64,000 nt of DNA from positions 464,271 to 528,270 of the forward strand of contig JAJEKB010021802.1 of NCBI GenBank assembly GCA_022393335.1, written 5' to 3'. Position 1 is the first letter of the stretch. Each line of letters opens with the position of its first letter. The position numbers were made by a program, and so were the translations under genes. This document shows, one piece after another, positions 46,031 through 58,078 of the stretch. The notes under the pieces are model-generated. The model made no database searches. It was not told where the DNA came from and saw only the letters and a program-made list of their open reading frames with translations. The stretch comes from Macrotrachela quadricornifera. Lineage: Eukaryota > Rotifera > Eurotatoria > Philodinida > Philodinidae.

Positions 46031-48768
46031 TTATGATAATGACTGAAGAAGAGTCTGTCTTTCATCAATAATATATGTATATATAGCATTACGTCGTTGT
46101 TCATCTGTCCATTGTGCAATAGTACTAATATGTTGAATAATTTTCTCAATAAATTGTTCATCTGTTAATTTATTATCTTCATCATCTAATTTTCTTTTAT
46201 GATTATTTGTTATCCAACGTCGTTCATTTGTTGTTGTTGTTGTTTGAATATATTTTAATAATAATCCCAGTAATTTTTGATCATATATATAACGTAAATA
46301 TATTGGTGATAATGTATGTAATAAATCTTTTGAATATACTGATGCCATTGTTGATGATAAACGTTGTTGTTCAATTTGTAAAAGTATAAGTGTTGGTGAT
46401 ATATGTTGAAGAATAATATCTAATATATAATCAAAAATAATATTATATGAACGAGGAATAAAACAATAATCTGATAATAATGATAATATTTGTGTTTGAT
46501 TATTATATGATAAATAATTTTCATGAAGATAAATTAATGTATCAATACAAAATGATATAACTAAATGATGTTGATCAGATGAATGAGTTATTGATAAGAG
46601 TGAACATGTTTGTAAACGTGATTCAAGTGATTTATCATTGAATTGTTGTATTAATGTTTCAATATCAGGTGCAATTAATGGATTATTATTATTATTATGG
46701 AGAGATATTGATTCATCTTGCATTGTAGGACTTTGAGGTGTGTCACTAAATATATATATATACATGTCGAAGGCATATTAAAACTATTGAAATTTTATAG
46801 TAAAACTTTGCAGAAGAGAAATAATTAAGTTTATGTTTCAGTAATTATTGAAGTTCGTAGTTATGATTACTCATATATAATTAATTTGTTTTGAAAATAC
46901 TTTTTGAAAGAACATCATTGCGGTTATAGGTCATGTAATGATTACTAACTATTTTAATCGATCAAATTTTATTGGATATGATCGACAAAAACAACTTAGT
47001 GAACATGTGAAATAGTAGTAAGTAATCAATTTCCGATTTATTATACATAAATCGAATCGAATTCTTCAAGTTAAAAAGTGGTACATACATAATAGTTTTA
47101 TCTATTTCAACTAGTATGATTGAGATTTTTATTATTTTATTATCAGAAAGTTTTCTTTCGTACCAGAATTTTTGTTGGTTATTTTAGTAAAATATTTATC
47201 TATTATGTAAATAATTGAATGGAAAATTTCTTTCTTACTCAATAATTATTGTCTTATTTTGATTAATATTTTCAATTGATTTATTATTTTTTGATTTTGT
47301 AGATTTTTCTATAATATAATAAAAATAAAAAATTTTTAATAAACGTTGATATATTTCAATATTTGAATTTAATTGTATTTTATCAATTATATCTTGATAA
47401 AGTTTTAAACATGAATTTGTTTGTGTTTGTTGAAATAAATTTAAACACTCTATAAATAAATAAAAATTTTCAATTAATTCAAAATAATTTATATCATTTT
47501 GTTTATTTATCAAAGTTTTTATTGATAATGTTGAATATATAAATATATTATCTTTATATATATCATTATTAAGTAATCGTGAAAGATTTATTATTGATTG
47601 AATATATATTGGAAATGATGTACAAAATATAAAACATTCTAATGGACATCGTATTGTTGAATTATGTGCACGATCAATAAGAATACGTAATTCTAATAAT
47701 TTTTGACGATGATTAGAAGATGCACTAAAATGAAAAACAGATAATTTATAGATAACAAAAATTTTACGAAAAAATGCTAAGTTCTATCTCAAATAATATA
47801 TAGATGAAAAGAGAATAAATTTTAACATACATTTGATTTCCATAATGATTATTAAATTGTTGCCAATTAAAATCTTGTTGTATATTTGTAGCTAAATTTA
47901 CTAATTTTTCAATTTGTTCAATAGGATTATCACATTGAAATATTTTATTATAATTTCCTTCTAATTTAATATTTATATATATTAATTGATTATTTTGAAA
48001 AGATTTTATTAAATATTCTATATAAAATTCCATAGCATAAATTATCCATTTATGACATAAATGTGATTGTATATCAAATCTTTGACGATTTTCTAATACA
48101 ATTGGTAATAAATCATGTACAAATAAACAACGTAAAATATTTAATGATGTTAAATTTTTATTAAAATTAATTTTATTTTCTGTATTTATTATTAATTGTA
48201 ATATAGATGATATTGATGATGATGATAATGATAAACAAGCAAGAGCCTTTTCTCTACATTGTTCAAATGATTGAAATGATTTTGTTGATAATAAAAGATT
48301 TTCTTCAAGTTCATCATACCATTTACGTATTAATAATGATGATATTATATCACGTGTTGATAATGATAATAATGAATAAACACGTGAATACGAAAATTTA
48401 TCTTTTTCAATTGAACTATAATAAAAAAAAATTAATGTTGTTTTTGTTTTTTTTTTCTTTTACCTATTAGTAGAATTTGTAAATATAAATTGAAATTCTT
48501 GTTGTAAATAAGAATTTTTATCTAATTCATTTAAATGATGTTGTAAAATATGTTCAATTATAAATGATAATAATATATATGAATTTTGTTCACGAAATAA
48601 ACGATATAAATCAATTAAAACATTTAATTCATTTCCATATATTGATAATGTTGTTAAAAGCCATGCATGAGCACCAGGAGTTTCTTTTAATGTTTCATTT
48701 CCATCAAAATTTATAAGATTTGAACGAATTTGATTGATTAAATAGACTAGATTATCTTCAATAACCAT
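46031..48768 (-). CDS. INTS10: Integrator complex subunit 10
   Basis: Four exons, 48464-48768, 47831-48415, 47239-47724 and 46031-46745, sum to 2091 bases (696 residues; human INTS10 is 710). All introns are phase 2. The N-terminus AHAWLLTTLSIYGNELNVLI corresponds to the family's AKAWLITARSLYPADFNIQ. The block ILRCLFVHDLLPIVLEN followed by AMEFYIEYLIKS matches FRKLFVCDVLPLIINN and AAEFYINYV, and the C-terminal DERQTLLQSLS matches NEKILLLQTLT. The rest is helical and fast-evolving, with Asn- and Ser-rich insertions. INTS10 is a module of the nuclear Integrator complex, which cleaves nascent snRNA and attenuated mRNA transcripts. Length, order of conserved blocks and the matching C-terminus make this call fairly firm, although similarity is low elsewhere. 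Confidence 0.78.
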
Positions 48769-49164
48769 TTCTTTTTTCTATTTAATTGAACAAATTTTTT
48801 TTCTTTTTTTTTAATTATCCATAGTTTATCAAAATGATTAACAAATAATAGTTTTTCGATAGATGGCTCCACAAGACAAAACCTTTTTATTTTCAAGGAA
48901 AAAGCATTAAGTGTTAAATAATGAAGAGCATATAAAAGCAAATTTCTCGATTACTTAATGATTTCTTTCAAGTGCAAAAATTGATTTTATTATGGTTCAA
49001 TAAACTTAATAAAATACCATCAAAGACTATTTAATTTTGATTCAATCTACTTTTGTGAATTGAATTCAGAGAATATTATCTGATTTTAATAATAATTCAA
49101 AAGAAAAAAAGAAAAAGTTGACAACAACAAAAAAAATGTTAAATCTATTTTATTATTATTATAT
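48769..49164. other. Intergenic region between INTS10 and the membrane protein
   Basis: A 396-bp AT-rich spacer holding the INTS10 promoter and the 3' UTR of the downstream membrane-protein gene. No gene. Confidence 0.5.
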
Positions 49165-51199
49165 TCATACAGTATGTGTAAGAGTTGGTGTTGATGGAAG
49201 AATAATTTGATAAATATTATTATTTTGTTGATTTAAATCATTAAATTTATTTTTATTATTATCTATTGATGGAAGAATATATTCTAATGTACTAAATGTT
49301 GGTGATGACCATCCATCTTTTTGATAAGTAAAACTATCACGTTTTGTTGATACATGTTCAATTATTTGTTTTTTTTCTTTAGTACCGGAAAAAACAGCTT
49401 GACGAAATGAATTTGTACGATATAATGTTAAATTATTATTTTCATTTTTATATGATAATTGATATATTGGTGTTATTAATGATGAAAATTTTTCTTGTTG
49501 TTTTTGTATTGGTGATATATATAACGATGATATTGATGGTGATAAAGATTTTTTAGTTGATATACGATGTCGTTTTTGTTTTTCATGTAACCAACAAAAT
49601 GCACTGAAAAGAATAATAACGGATGTACTAAGTAGACCAGCTATAATACCAAGAGCTATACGAAGACCTTCATCTATTGAACTAAACAAAAACAAAAAAA
49701 TATTTTATTTTATTTAAATCATTTTTTTTTTGTACTCATTTGTATTGCTTAATTTTGATGTTGTTATTCCTGTTATTGAACAATCAATACATTGTTTATT
49801 TATACAACATTGTCCAATTGAACATCGACGTATATTATTATCATTAATTGAACAATTATTTGAATTCATAGGTAATTCACAAATAAATATATTATTTCGT
49901 TGAATTTTTATTGTATCACTTGGACAAATACATAAATAATTTGTTGTTTCATTACACCATGTTATACAACGTGATGGAAATATTTGACAATTTGATATAT
50001 TCATCATATCAGCACAATAATATGAATCTGAATAAGATACAAGAGAACTTGATGATGAAAGACAACTACATATTGATGATGTACATGTTGTTAATGAAGA
50101 TGAACCACATGTATCAATTATTGGATTACATGAAGTACCTAAAGAATTTTTTTTTTCAGAATAATTTAATTTGTTTTTAAACTATATCTCATTTTAAACT
50201 CATGAAATATCATCATTTACCGGATGAAAAATCATCTATGAATTTAATCCTATTATTTATTAAACTGATAGACGGATACTTTAAAGTTTTATATATATAA
50301 AAGAAAAGTACATTGGAAACTAACGATGACATAGTATCTGACAACCTTGAAAATTAATTATATATGAGTATAAAAGAAAGGAAAAGAAAAAAACTCCTCT
50401 TGTGTTACTATATTTTAGTAATATTCTTCTTTACATTGATATCTTCAGATAAATATAGAAATTTTTCATTGAATTTTTATACAGATTAAATAATTAATTT
50501 CATCAAATGATTAGATAATATTTTCTTTATTCTTTTAAAATTTAATAAAAATATATAAAACGTGATTTTTTTTCCTCCTAATATGCAAATATGTCTACAT
50601 GCTTTTAATATACATGTCAATCTATAATAATCAAGTTTTTTGAATTATTTCTTACCAACAGATTTTTCATATTGTATTTGTATATGAAATATTGTTTGTG
50701 GATCAGTCATTTGTTGTCCATTATTTAATGAACAAGTACTTAATTGATATCGACCTTGTTTTAAATATAAACCCATTTGTTTAAATTGAGTTGATGATTT
50801 TTTTGTTGTATAATTAAATAATGTTAATGGTACACGTATTGATTCGGAATTACGTGATGTCATTGTTGTACTTGTTATTGTTTTTAATTGACAAGAACGA
50901 ACAATAGATCCACAATTAAATATAATAGGAAATGGTACAAAATAATTTGAAATAGAAAATTGATAAATAAGACCAAATTCAAATGTTGATAATGTTAATA
51001 CTGAAGGTAAAAATGCGTAACTAGCTGTAAGTATAATTGATGTTTGATTATTAAAATGAAATTGTTTATAAACTGCACTATTTAATAAATATGTATTATT
51101 TAAAAAAGAACAATTGTAAATAATATCTGATTTTGTTGTTGTTATTATTTGACAATATGCCATATGAATATGTAAGATAAGAAGAAACACAATGAACAT
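49165..51199 (-). CDS. Type I membrane protein with Cys-rich ectodomain, unknown family
   Basis: Exons 50656-51199, a 15-base microexon at 50221-50235, 49736-50138 and 49165-49681 give 1479 bases (492 residues). I chose ATG 51199 because it starts a clear signal peptide (MFIVFLLILHIHMAYCQ); the open frame upstream has only a non-ATG start. The ectodomain has a sandwich-like first half with several glycosylation sites and a Cys-rich second half (CNPIIDTCGSSSLTTCTSSI, SRCITWCNETTNYLCICPSD, RCSIGQCCINKQCIDC). A transmembrane helix (LGIIAGLLSTSVIILFSAFC) follows, then a basic Ser-rich cytoplasmic tail of about 140 residues ending THTV, a possible PDZ-binding motif. The microexon is frame-neutral, so it may be skipped. 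Possibly an adhesion or receptor protein; I do not recognise it. Confidence 0.7.
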
Positions 51200-54100
51200 C
51201 GCATAGACAACACACCATTTCGGCGTGTCACAAAGCAAGAATAACAGAATCAAACGTCTGAAAAAATATAATTCAGTTAAAAGGAGAATATATAGAACTA
51301 TGTTAACAGAAGAAATATTTGTGTCACTTGGGATATATCATCAAGAAAAGAAGAAAAAAAAAAGTGCACGGGTACGAGACACTTTAACGGTGTGAAGAAA
51401 TACAGAGAAAACAACATTTTTCTCTCCTTCTTCTTCGTCTTCTTCTTCTTTTTCAATATACCATATTCTTAAAGTATTACAAAAAGAAGAATAGCTAATC
51501 ATTATTTTCTAACCATACAAACTAGTTCGAATATCATAAAAATATTATTCTTGTCTCAATAGTTGCAAAATATTACTAAAATTATCAATGAACATAATTT
51601 ATTTATTCTATAAATACTTTAATTCAAGATGAATATAAAAAGAAAACAATATCTAATACAATCGTTTCTTACTTATCAATTTATATGTGTTATACAAGAT
51701 TAAATTTTGATACATATGATCTAACGATATAAATGAGTTTTTTTTTATGTTTCATTCAATATAAAATAATAACTATCATGCTGAGTTAGTAAAATCGAAT
51801 CTATTCTTTTTTTTCTTATATTTAAAATGTGAAAAAAGACATTATACTGTTATTGTTATACTCAATTTTAAATTAAGATCGATTATAATCATCATAAAAC
51901 AAATAAATGTGTGATTTCTTCTTCAATATTTATGAGATTATCTTAGACCTTTTTATTCACCTATTAGTGCGTATTTTTCTCTTGCAATCAATCGATCGAT
52001 CAACCGATATGCACACTTTTCTTTACATACCTGACTGAACTTAGATTGTCGTTAGATTAGTATCATTTATAAAAAAAAAAAAGAAAGAACTGTTACTATT
52101 ATCATTGATGCGAATAATTTCATATGTCAATATTTACTAGTGAACTTTTAATTCGAATATAATACTATAAGCATTTACTATTTATCAATATTTCATATTA
52201 CCTTGTGAAAATGCACATATATTCCTCTTTTTTTCCTTTCATTACCTTTTTTTTTAACACTATATATGATGATTGATGTTACACACATACACTATATAAT
52301 TATTTGTTAATGACTTTAAAAATGTGTGCGTATGCATAATATGATTACGTATTACCTTGATACCAAATGTCTGCATACAAAAAAAAAAACGACTGAGGTT
52401 TTTTTCTAATGAATATTTAACTCATACTTGATGTTCATATAAATGAGAAAAAAGAATTCATCACCTTCGAATGTCCATGAATAAAAGAAAAAATAACAAG
52501 AGAACTAACTCTTAGAAATTTTGCATATCTAAGTTACCTTCTATTCATTATCTATGTCTCATTCATTTTTCTTTTTCTTTTTCTTTTATAAATAACAGAC
52601 ATGACACCATACCGATGGGACTGAGTGAACAATTCATTATGCTCGAGAGATGAATTTAAAATGTATAAGGTGTTGTTTGATGTTAAAATATACATACATA
52701 TATACATATATATTGGTAAGGGTGACGAAAGTGGCCACTTGTCATTTTGCTATACATACAAATAGAAGTAAAAGTACTAATGAAATTAAAGAACATACAC
52801 AGATGTATGCATGCATATTTCATGTCTGTTTTACCCGATAGTATGTATATATGTATAACATACATTTTTTATGGTAAATGTTTCGGCTTAAAAGAAAAAA
52901 TAAAACAAAGAATTTTGTTTAATTGATGTCATGTTATCTTAAATAATTTTTTGTTTAAAATCAAATGATTAAAAAAAAAAATTTGAAACTTGATAATATG
53001 TTAATATTTATTTTAGTTTTATTGTCTTGTTCGTTTCAAAATAACTAAACTCTATTATGAAATTAGAATTGTTTTACAAATATATCAAATGATCTATTAA
53101 CTTCTATACAAAATAGATATTAGCATCATAATTTTGATACTACTTACTGCTACTATTCATGTTTATTCTTTGATAACAGTTGTCGACATTAAATATAGCA
53201 CCTTTCATAATGTCTCTTTCATTCCATTTATTCATTTATTTGAGTACGTCTGTTATTTGGAGTCTCTTTCACATTATTATTATCATCATCATCATGAAAA
53301 TTTGCTCGGTTTCTGTTACATGAAGTGATGTCGCGAGCTAATGTTCATTCTAATAGCAATGTCTATTTGCATTGATATTCAATCTTTCGCTTTTCTCTTT
53401 TCTCTCTCTCTCTCTCTCTCTCTCTTCTTTCTTTATAATACTTAAAAGTGAGATGAACATGTTCATATAACTTTGAACTGATTTTTATCGTTCTTTTATT
53501 TGTACTCCGCCTTATATTCTTTTTCACATATATAAAAATTGAAAAGTAGCCTTTGAACTGCGAAGACTTTCAAGGCTATTATTCATACATACATAATGAA
53601 CACGCGTGCATATAAGTTGCTTCTTCATAATTGAATCAATCGATGACAATGATGACGATAGACCGAAGAACTAATTGACATATAGTATATTGGACAAGTT
53701 ATGCAAGTTGTTCAGACAAATTGAATGATGAATGTGTGTGCTAATACTTTTATATTAATTAATACATGAACAAATGAATATGAAAGAGAAAGATTGTAAG
53801 CAGTATTTAAATGGATATAGTCAAATCACTATTTTGTCTGCACGGTATCACGCTTCATTGATTTAAAAATGATTATGATGGATCGAAATTGATTGTCATT
53901 AATCAAAGTTAATTTAGTAATTTGTTTATATTGTAAATTGAATATGATGATATTTCTAGATATTCAATTTCAGATGTTAATAACATTAATTCTTTAAGAC
54001 TGTCATTTCTGGTACAAAGTTATTCAGTTATTAATAGATTTAAAAAAAGATTATGCGTTCAACATGGCTGAAATCAAACAAGTTGATAATATAATATGAA

Positions 54101-54389
54101 GAAGCCTCCATGGAATAAAAATTATTTATTAGAACTCATGAATTCTTGATTTAATGAAACGAATATTTTGTTACTACAATCTAATAAACTATTCAATAAA
54201 AAAAAGATGTTGCAACAGATCGCCTTGATAGTTTTTATAATACAATACTGACCTATTTAATTCATAGAAATCATCATACACATTCTTTTGTTTGTTTATT
54301 TGATGAATATAAGTAATTAATATTATTACTAATAATACAGAGACAGAAAAAACTTAGATGTAGATAATAATGACAGTGCGACTACAACT
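51200..54389. other. Long gene-poor region
   Basis: About 3.2 kb with no supported gene. It contains CTT-rich (51425-51452) and CT (53400-53424) microsatellites and homopolymer runs. Short frames at 52650-52865 and 53134-53328 are low-complexity Tyr/Ile-rich sequence around (ATACAT)-like repeats. Confidence 0.45.
53400..53424. repeat. CT microsatellite
   Basis: About twelve consecutive CT units flanked by TTTC-rich sequence. Confidence 0.9.
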
Positions 54390-54640
54390 AAGAAGCTAAT
54401 ACTCAAGTATTAATAATTCCTGAACAAGCACCAACATCATTAAGAGTTAAATCAGAAAAAAAGAAATGAAAGAAAGGTGAATTCAACGGAGAATGGCTAA
54501 AGATTGTCGAACATCAGTGGCTTTTAAAAGGATATAAATTTAATCGATTTCATGCAACATGTATTGCTGGTAATCAAGAATTTTTTGTACATAACTGAGA
54601 AAAAGCTGATATTAATAGTCACATGAACACTTACAAATAA
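54390..54640 (+). pseudogene. Decayed zinc-finger-like open frame, transposon-like
   Basis: One frame reads ANTQVLIIPEQAPTSLRVKS, a stop, then KKGEFNGEWLKIVEHQWLL, a Cys-containing stretch (FHATCIAGNQEFFVHN), a TGA at a likely Trp position, and EKADINSHMNT. The order W..Y..C..F..H resembles the zinc-finger leader found in some hAT transposases and ZBED/ZNF862-like proteins. Several stops show it is dead. Identification is tentative. Confidence 0.4.
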
Positions 54641-54855
54641 ATTAACAGTTAAATGCTATCATTTATTCAAGAGCTAGGTTCAAATTTTCCTCATCATGTA
54701 TTGAAATAGATAAATATTTATTAGATAATGTGCGTTTGTCAAAAGCTATTAGGTCAAATAAATATATACTATCAGAATAAAATCTGTTCAATAATTCTAT
54801 CTACTTATTAGTTAGTAACTTTTCTTTTTGATGATGATATTTTCTCTTTTTTTAG

Positions 54856-55325
54856 TGCTACTTCGTGCCAGTTTGATAGATATTCCTGCAGATGCCACAT
54901 GGGACAAAATTCAAGACTTTCTAATCCCCATGGATTATATGCGAATGATGAACAAAAAATTTATGTTGTTGATTATGAAAAGCACTGTATTGTGACATGG
55001 AAATCAGATGAAACAAATGGACAAAGAAATGATGCTCATCAATTGAATTGGGCAACAGATGTGATCGCGAATAAAGAGAGAGATAGTCTTATTATTTGCG
55101 ATTATGGAAATAGAAGAGTGGTTAGATGACCTCATCAAAATGAAACAAGTAGAAAAACAATTATTTCAAATATTTCTTGTTGAGGTTTGATAATGAACGA
55201 CAATGGCTTTTTCTATTTCACTGATATTGACAAGGATTAAGTAAAACGGTATTGGATAGTGAATCACAAGGAATAGTGGTGGCAGGTGGTCAAGGAAAAG
55301 GAAATAGTTTTAGATTTATTAAATA
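54856..55325 (+). pseudogene. NHL-repeat protein fragment, disrupted
   Basis: After a splice-like TTTTTTTAG the frame runs GQNSRLSNPHGLYANDEQKI, YVVDYEKHCIVTWKSDETNG, HQLNWATDVIANKERDSLII and CDYGNRRVVR, which are consecutive NHL propeller blades. It then hits TGA where Trp is expected (RVVR-stop-PHQN), another TGA at SC-stop-GL, and TAA soon after. Blade-like sequence continues (MNDNGFFYFTDIDKD). The parent would be an NHL-repeat protein, a class I recall as abundant in bdelloid genomes. No start or terminal exon is preserved. Confidence 0.7.
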
Positions 55326-55876
55326 ATGTTTGATGAAGATAAATTAATGATAAATATCAATCAATACAAATAAATACATATAACTATAATGATATTTAAA
55401 ATATTCTAAAACTAAAAATCTAAAATATATTTACATAATGATATTGAATATGCTTGAAGTTGATATCCATGTACATTAGAATAATAATGCTCAAGATTAA
55501 ATCCATATAACATTAATATATCAAATATAGATATGGCACGCATATAATGAATTATTGTTTATTTTTTCGAAATTTTGATTAAAAAAGGAATTAATAATAT
55601 TAAGGAACTAAGAATAGTATCAGCAATTATTAAAAATAGTGGATAATAATCAAAAAATGATGACTGACTCATATTTTTTGTTAGAATGATTAGAAAGAAT
55701 TGTTCAATTGTTTTTGTCTTTTTATTGGACATAAGATTAAGTTTTTAAACAATTTTAAATCACTGAAATTAATTAATTAATGAAATTGTATGATATGTAT
55801 AATAAAGTTTCATTAAAAGATGATATTTAGCCAGTGAAGGTATGGTTTTTAAATGAACTTAACAACTCTTTCTTAC
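55326..55876. other. AT-rich spacer between pseudogenes
   Basis: Nothing recognisable; AT-rich with short A/T runs. Confidence 0.45.
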
Positions 55877-56490
55877 CATTTACATATACAAATACGTTTA
55901 TCATCAAATAGTGAAATAATACGACAAATTCTATCAACAAATGTTAATTTATTAATAGCACCTAAATCTCGATCATATTCTTGAACAACATCACCTTTTC
56001 AAATATAAAATTAAATGAAAGATTAATACCTTTCTGAATTATCTGAGTAACGACTTACACAAAGCGTTCTTTATCAGACATTTCACAATCATATAAATGT
56101 TGTTAATCTTAACGTCGCTTACATTAAAATATCTATTGTATCGCAAACTTACTCTTGATTTTAATCAATATATAAAAGTATCAATTGAAATTTTAATTTA
56201 GAAATGTGTGATTCATACCAATTTTTGTATTTCATAATTTGGAATTTTCTTTATATGAACCAGAATGAAATTCTATTCTTGTATTATTAAAATTAATATC
56301 ACGTACAACTTGACTAGATTCAGCATATTTTCACATATAACGACGTTTGTTACAAAATTCTTGTCACTTAAAATATAAAAATAATTATTTTGTTCTTTTT
56401 TTTTTATATTAATGTGTTTTACCTTAGCTTTACAATCCATTGAACCAGTAAGAAATAGATGAGCAGAAACAACAAAAATATTTCATTTTT
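55877..56490 (-). pseudogene. Pseudogene of pre-mRNA splicing factor CDC40/PRP17
   Basis: Reading downward on the minus strand, spliced-looking fragments give HLFLTGSMDCKAK, then SSQVVRDINFNNTRIEFHSG and KENSKL-stop-NTK, then MSDKERFV, then GDVVQEYDRDLGAINKLTFV and SLFDDKRICICKW. These follow in order the WD-repeat segments of CDC40/PRP17 (family forms: SMDCKIKLWE, AVRDICFN, LKLWDTE, MSDKKIVQWD, GEIVQEYDRHLGAVN, DDKSLRVWEW). Donor-like GTAAGA and GTAAAA sites persist, so this is a decayed gene copy, not a retrocopy. TGA replaces Trp in the KLWDT block. Upstream, the locus is interrupted by a mariner element; no N-terminal part was found beyond it. Confidence 0.7.
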
Positions 56491-56557
56491 TGTACAGCAT
56501 TTGTGTCTTGTATGTGTATAAAAACATAATTGATGTTGATGATCATACCAATCTTTA

Positions 56558-57473
56558 CTTAGGTCTGACCAAAAGTTCTAAGAACATTACATAAGAGTAT
56601 AAAGATAAGGAGATATTTTTAGTTTTGTTTTATCAAATGTTGAGGATAGTTGGCACTATTTTATTTATTCCAAGACTAATTCTTTCTAACGATTAGTTAA
56701 AAGTTTTTTCGAAGTCTTTTTCGAAAAAATTTTTAGGTACCTTGGATACCGCATGAGCTAATCAAGTTTCATTTGTTTTAAAAATTCAGCAAAAGTTTGT
56801 TCGATCATGTCAGTTGTGTTCTAGCACTACTAGGGATAGATCATGGATTTGTTTTAGATAGGTCAGTCAAAAGTCATTTGATGTCAGCTGGCTTATTGAA
56901 GACGAATCATCTAACACTGCTGTTCATGAAGACAGATTTTGATCAAAACTTTCTATGATGTATTCTTCAAATTAAATAATTCTGAGTATAGGTAAAGACA
57001 AGATCGTAGAGTATGAGTGCTATATCGAAAGTTGTCTGAAGTCCTTTTTTAATGGAATAGGAAAACAAATAGAGACATCAGGTTCAAAATGCACAAAAAT
57101 GCTTGATGATCATCGGTGACTTCATATTCATCCAATGTTATTAATTATTTGACAGAAGAAAGTAACAATATAATGTCGTATCTACCATATTCGCCAGGCC
57201 TGATGCTATGTAATTTCTGACTAACTAATTTTATCAAACATAGTTTAAGTAATTAAATAAGTGAAACTTGATTAGCTCATGCAGTATCCAAGGTACCTAA
57301 AAATTTTTTCGAAAAAGACTTCGAAAAAACTTTTAACTAATCGTTAGAAAGAATTGGTCTTGGAATAAATAATACTGCCAACTATTCTCAACATTTGATA
57401 AAACAAAACTAAAAATATCTCCTTATCTTTATACTCTTATGTAATGTTCTTAAAACTTTTGGTCAGACCTAAG
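56558..57473 (+). mobile_element. Decayed mariner transposon with long terminal inverted repeats
   Basis: The element is bounded by TA (56556-56557 and 57474-57475). The ends CTTAGGTCTGACCAAAAG and its complement continue as inverted repeats of about 220 bp. Between them lies a decayed transposase: SNNIMSYLPYSPGLMLCNF followed by a TGA and LTNF corresponds to the mariner block ESNNIELLPHPPYSPDLAPCDFWLF. The aspartate of the catalytic block reads as Gly (SPG) and the Trp as a stop, so it is inactive. The inverted repeats are much longer than the ~30 bp usual for mariner. Confidence 0.85.
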
Positions 57474-57628
57474 TAATATGAAATTTTACTGATGATAAAT
57501 CTTCAAAATTTGATCTAATATTATTGATACATGGTAATGAACTCATATTTGTCCATTTTGATGATTGAATGTTTTATTTCTATGGACCAATACATGACAT
57601 TATAAATATTAAGTATTAAATAAAATAC

Positions 57629-57782
57629 CCCCCCCCCCCTCCCGCAATAGAAGACCCCTGGTCTTCTATTATGATGTCGCGAATCGTAGTTTTTTCGTGG
57701 AAAAAGTGCCGTACCCCTATAGGGTGTTTTTCCAAAATTTTCGCCCCAGGAGGGTCTTCTATTACGGGGGGGGAGGGGTTTA
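57629..57782. mobile_element. Short palindromic MITE with C/G runs
   Basis: The left end is CCCCCCCCCCCTCCCGCAAT then AGAAGACC; the right end GGGTCTTCTATTACGG then a run GGGGGGGAGGGG is its complement. TA dinucleotides flank it. An extra internal copy of GGTCTTCTATTA lies next to the left arm. The whole unit is about 155 bp and is strikingly GC-rich against its surroundings. Confidence 0.75.
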
Positions 57783-57914
57783 GTAAAATGTTTAATTAAT
57801 ACATAAAAGAATCTAAAATTTAATTACAAATCATACATACAATCCTTTTGGTAGAAAATTTTAAATGACTTAAAAAAAACAACAATGAATTGTTCTAAGA
57901 TTATGTTGAATTAA
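57783..57914. other. AT-rich spacer
   Basis: Short unannotated stretch between the MITE and the split pseudogene; nothing seen. Confidence 0.4.
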
Positions 57915-58078
57915 TCATTTGTATCACCATCATCATCATCATTTTACATAATAATGCTTTTTGTAATTTTGCTAAACTACCAGGTTCATTAGATAAATTA
58001 CTTTTTATTATTTCAATTTGATTTGTTCGACATTTCCATTTATCTTGATTTACATGCCATCAAATAACTAAATAGCAT
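57915..58078 (-). pseudogene. Fragment of a split pseudogene, downstream part
   Basis: The minus-strand frame reads HVNQDKWKCRTNQIEIIKSN then LSNEPGSLAKLQKALLCKM, with a TGA just before it (YLVI-stop-WHVNQD). The composition is clearly that of a real helical protein, but I do not recognise the family. It lies directly beyond the 3' end of the reverse-transcriptase element, and a similar-quality minus-strand fragment lies on the other side at 59840-60078, so the retrotransposon may have split one gene. Confidence 0.4.
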
